NCBI GenBank assembly: GCA_946403615.1
Contig: CAMJAO010000120.1
Coordinates: 1-6,709 of the forward strand
Direction of reading: 5' to 3'
DNA: 6,709 bases
Source: an uncultured Prevotellaceae bacterium
GTDB taxonomy: Bacteria; Bacteroidota; Bacteroidia; Bacteroidales; Bacteroidaceae
Both the position numbers and the translations under genes were made by a program. Numbering within the stretch: position 1 is the stretch's first letter; every line of letters starts with the position of its first letter. Below the pieces are notes generated by a model. The model was given only the letters and a program-made list of their open reading frames with translations, had not been told where the DNA came from and searched no databases. Of the stretch, positions 5,633 to 6,709 are shown in pieces.

Positions 5633-6709
5633 ATGAAACGTTTATTCAAAAAATTGTTGCTTTGCTTTGTGTCTTTTACGCCGTTGTCAATGACAGCTGC
5701 TGAGCAATTTGTGTCCTTCGAGGGGCAGGGGTGGCTGCTCAACCCGTCGCCAGTGCGTGTCGCTTATCAGGGAAACGACAAGGGGGTTATCCGTGCGGCT
5801 CACGACCTCTGTACCGACATCGGAAAGGTATGTGGTCAGGAAGCGGTTTTCGTCGCAGACCAGGCTCAGGCGGAAATTACCGTCAGCATAGACTCGAAGA
5901 TGAAAGCAAGAGAAAAATTCATCATAGACATCACTGACGGCAATGTGTCTATCAAGGGTAGCGATAAGCGTGGCGCAATTTACGGTATCTATGAGTTATC
6001 CCGGCAATTAGGCGTATCACCTTGGTATTATTGGGCCGATGTTCCGGTTGCTCATCATGATAAAATTTATTTGAAACCAGGTACATACACTGACGGAGAG
6101 CCTGTCGTTCGCTATCGTGGCATATTTCTTAACGACGAGGCTCCATGTCTCACCTCTTGGGTAAAAAACACCTTTGGCACTGAATATGGCGGCCATGATT
6201 TCTATGAGAAGGTGTTTGAACTCATTCTCCGTCTGAAAGGCAACTTCCTCTGGCCTGCTATGTGGGGATGGGCTTTCTATGCCGACGATCCGCTCAATTC
6301 GCCAACAGCTGACGATATGGGAGTCATCATCGGCACATCACACCATGAACCCATGGCACGCAACCATCAGGAGTGGGCACGACACCGCCGTGAATATGGT
6401 GCATGGAATTACCAGACCAACAAACAGGTGCTCGACCGTTTCTTCCGTGAAGGCATCGAGCGCATGAAAAATACCGACGATATCGTGACCATCGGCATGC
6501 GTGGCGACGGCGACGAGGCAATGAGTGCCGAAGCCGACACCAAACTGCTGCTCGACATTGTCAACAACCAGCGGCGCATTATCAAAGAAGTGACTGGTAA
6601 GCCTGCGAAGGAGACCCCTCAGGTCTGGGCATTGTATAAAGAAGTCCTCGACTATTACGATAAAGGTATGCGCGTTCCCGATGATGTCATCATGCTGCTA
6701 TGCGACGAC
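5633..6709 (+). CDS. GH115 xylan alpha-glucuronidase, N-terminal part, runs off the window
   Basis: GH115 enzymes remove (4-O-methyl)glucuronic acid linked alpha-1,2 to the xylan backbone, including internal residues of long chains. The frame is open from ATG 5633 to the last base: 359 residues, against about 800-950 in the family. A signal peptide (MKRLFKKLLLCFVSFTPLSMTAA, cut near residue 23) indicates export. Residues about 25-145 form the N-terminal alpha/beta domain, ending with GSDKRGAIYGIYELSRQLG and WYYWADVP. The catalytic barrel then begins, with RYRGIFLNDEAP, LKGNFLWPAMWGWAF (G203 in GNFLW), GTSHHEPM (234-241), GMRGDGDEAMS (288-298), the QVWALYKEV segment and VPDDVIMLLCDD at the very end. 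All are typical GH115 landmarks, and no damage is seen. The gene is missed if only closed frames are considered, because its stop codon lies outside. It has its own promoter. With the upstream CE15 domain it targets the same glucuronate side chain. Confidence 0.95.
   Translation, partial: MKRLFKKLLLCFVSFTPLSMTAAEQFVSFEGQGWLLNPSPVRVAYQGNDKGVIRAAHDLCTDIGKVCGQEAVFVADQAQAEITVSIDSKMKAREKFIIDITDGNVSIKGSDKRGAIYGIYELSRQLGVSPWYYWADVPVAHHDKIYLKPGTYTDGEPVVRYRGIFLNDEAPCLTSWVKNTFGTEYGGHDFYEKVFELILRLKGNFLWPAMWGWAFYADDPLNSPTADDMGVIIGTSHHEPMARNHQEWARHRREYGAWNYQTNKQVLDRFFREGIERMKNTDDIVTIGMRGDGDEAMSAEADTKLLLDIVNNQRRIIKEVTGKPAKETPQVWALYKEVLDYYDKGMRVPDDVIMLLCDD

Noticed and set aside
4428..6709. One operon from GH97-CE15 through the barrel gene to GH115
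   Set aside because: Good terminators (4521-4560 and 5439-5499) and separate -7 boxes (4659 and 5602) lie between the genes, so independent transcription units are more likely.
1..6709. CRISPR array, tRNA, rRNA, insertion sequence or phage genes
   Set aside because: No regularly spaced repeats, no tRNA-like cloverleaf, no rRNA sequence and no transposase or phage frame was found.

Overview
The window looks like chromosomal DNA of a Bacteroidota species, most likely a Prevotella-type gut or rumen bacterium. Three things point there. The promoters carry the Bacteroidota -7 box TAnnTTTG (two clear copies). Start codons lack Shine-Dalgarno sequences. The gene content (GH97, CE15, GH115, PorT-like outer-membrane barrel) is typical of Bacteroidales glycan degraders. 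The genus is inferred from style, not from a marker gene.

Layout, all genes on the + strand: (1) positions 1-965 hold most of a butyrate kinase gene whose 5' end is missing, preceded by an exact 55-bp duplication at the window edge that is either an assembly end artefact or an 85-bp tandem duplication breaking the gene. A strong terminator follows. (2) 966-1490 has no convincing gene. It holds the terminator, small inverted repeats, a pyrimidine/purine repeat, a doubtful minus-strand frame with a G8 tract, and the promoter of the next gene. (3) 1491-4427 encodes a 978-residue secreted fusion of a GH97 glycosidase (with the Asp nucleophile of the retaining alpha-galactosidase-type branch) and a C-terminal CE15 glucuronoyl esterase. 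(4) 4428-4714 holds a terminator, a second repeat hairpin, a tandem pair of operator-like palindromes and a promoter. (5) 4715-5404 encodes a small outer-membrane beta-barrel protein. (6) 5405-5632 holds a very long hairpin and a good promoter. (7) 5633 to the window end is the first 359 residues of a GH115 xylan alpha-glucuronidase, which runs off the end and is otherwise intact.

The central idea is that the GH97-CE15 fusion and the GH115 enzyme act on the same side chain. CE15 cuts the ester joining 4-O-methylglucuronate of xylan to lignin alcohols, and GH115 removes (methyl)glucuronate from xylan. A retaining GH97 alpha-galactosidase could remove galactose that caps some of these glucuronates, as in eucalyptus-type xylan. 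The locus would then be a side-chain stripping module for galactosylated or lignin-linked glucuronoxylan. No SusC/SusD pair is visible, so a full polysaccharide utilisation locus is not shown here. Each of the last three genes has its own promoter, with terminators between them, so they look like separate transcription units.
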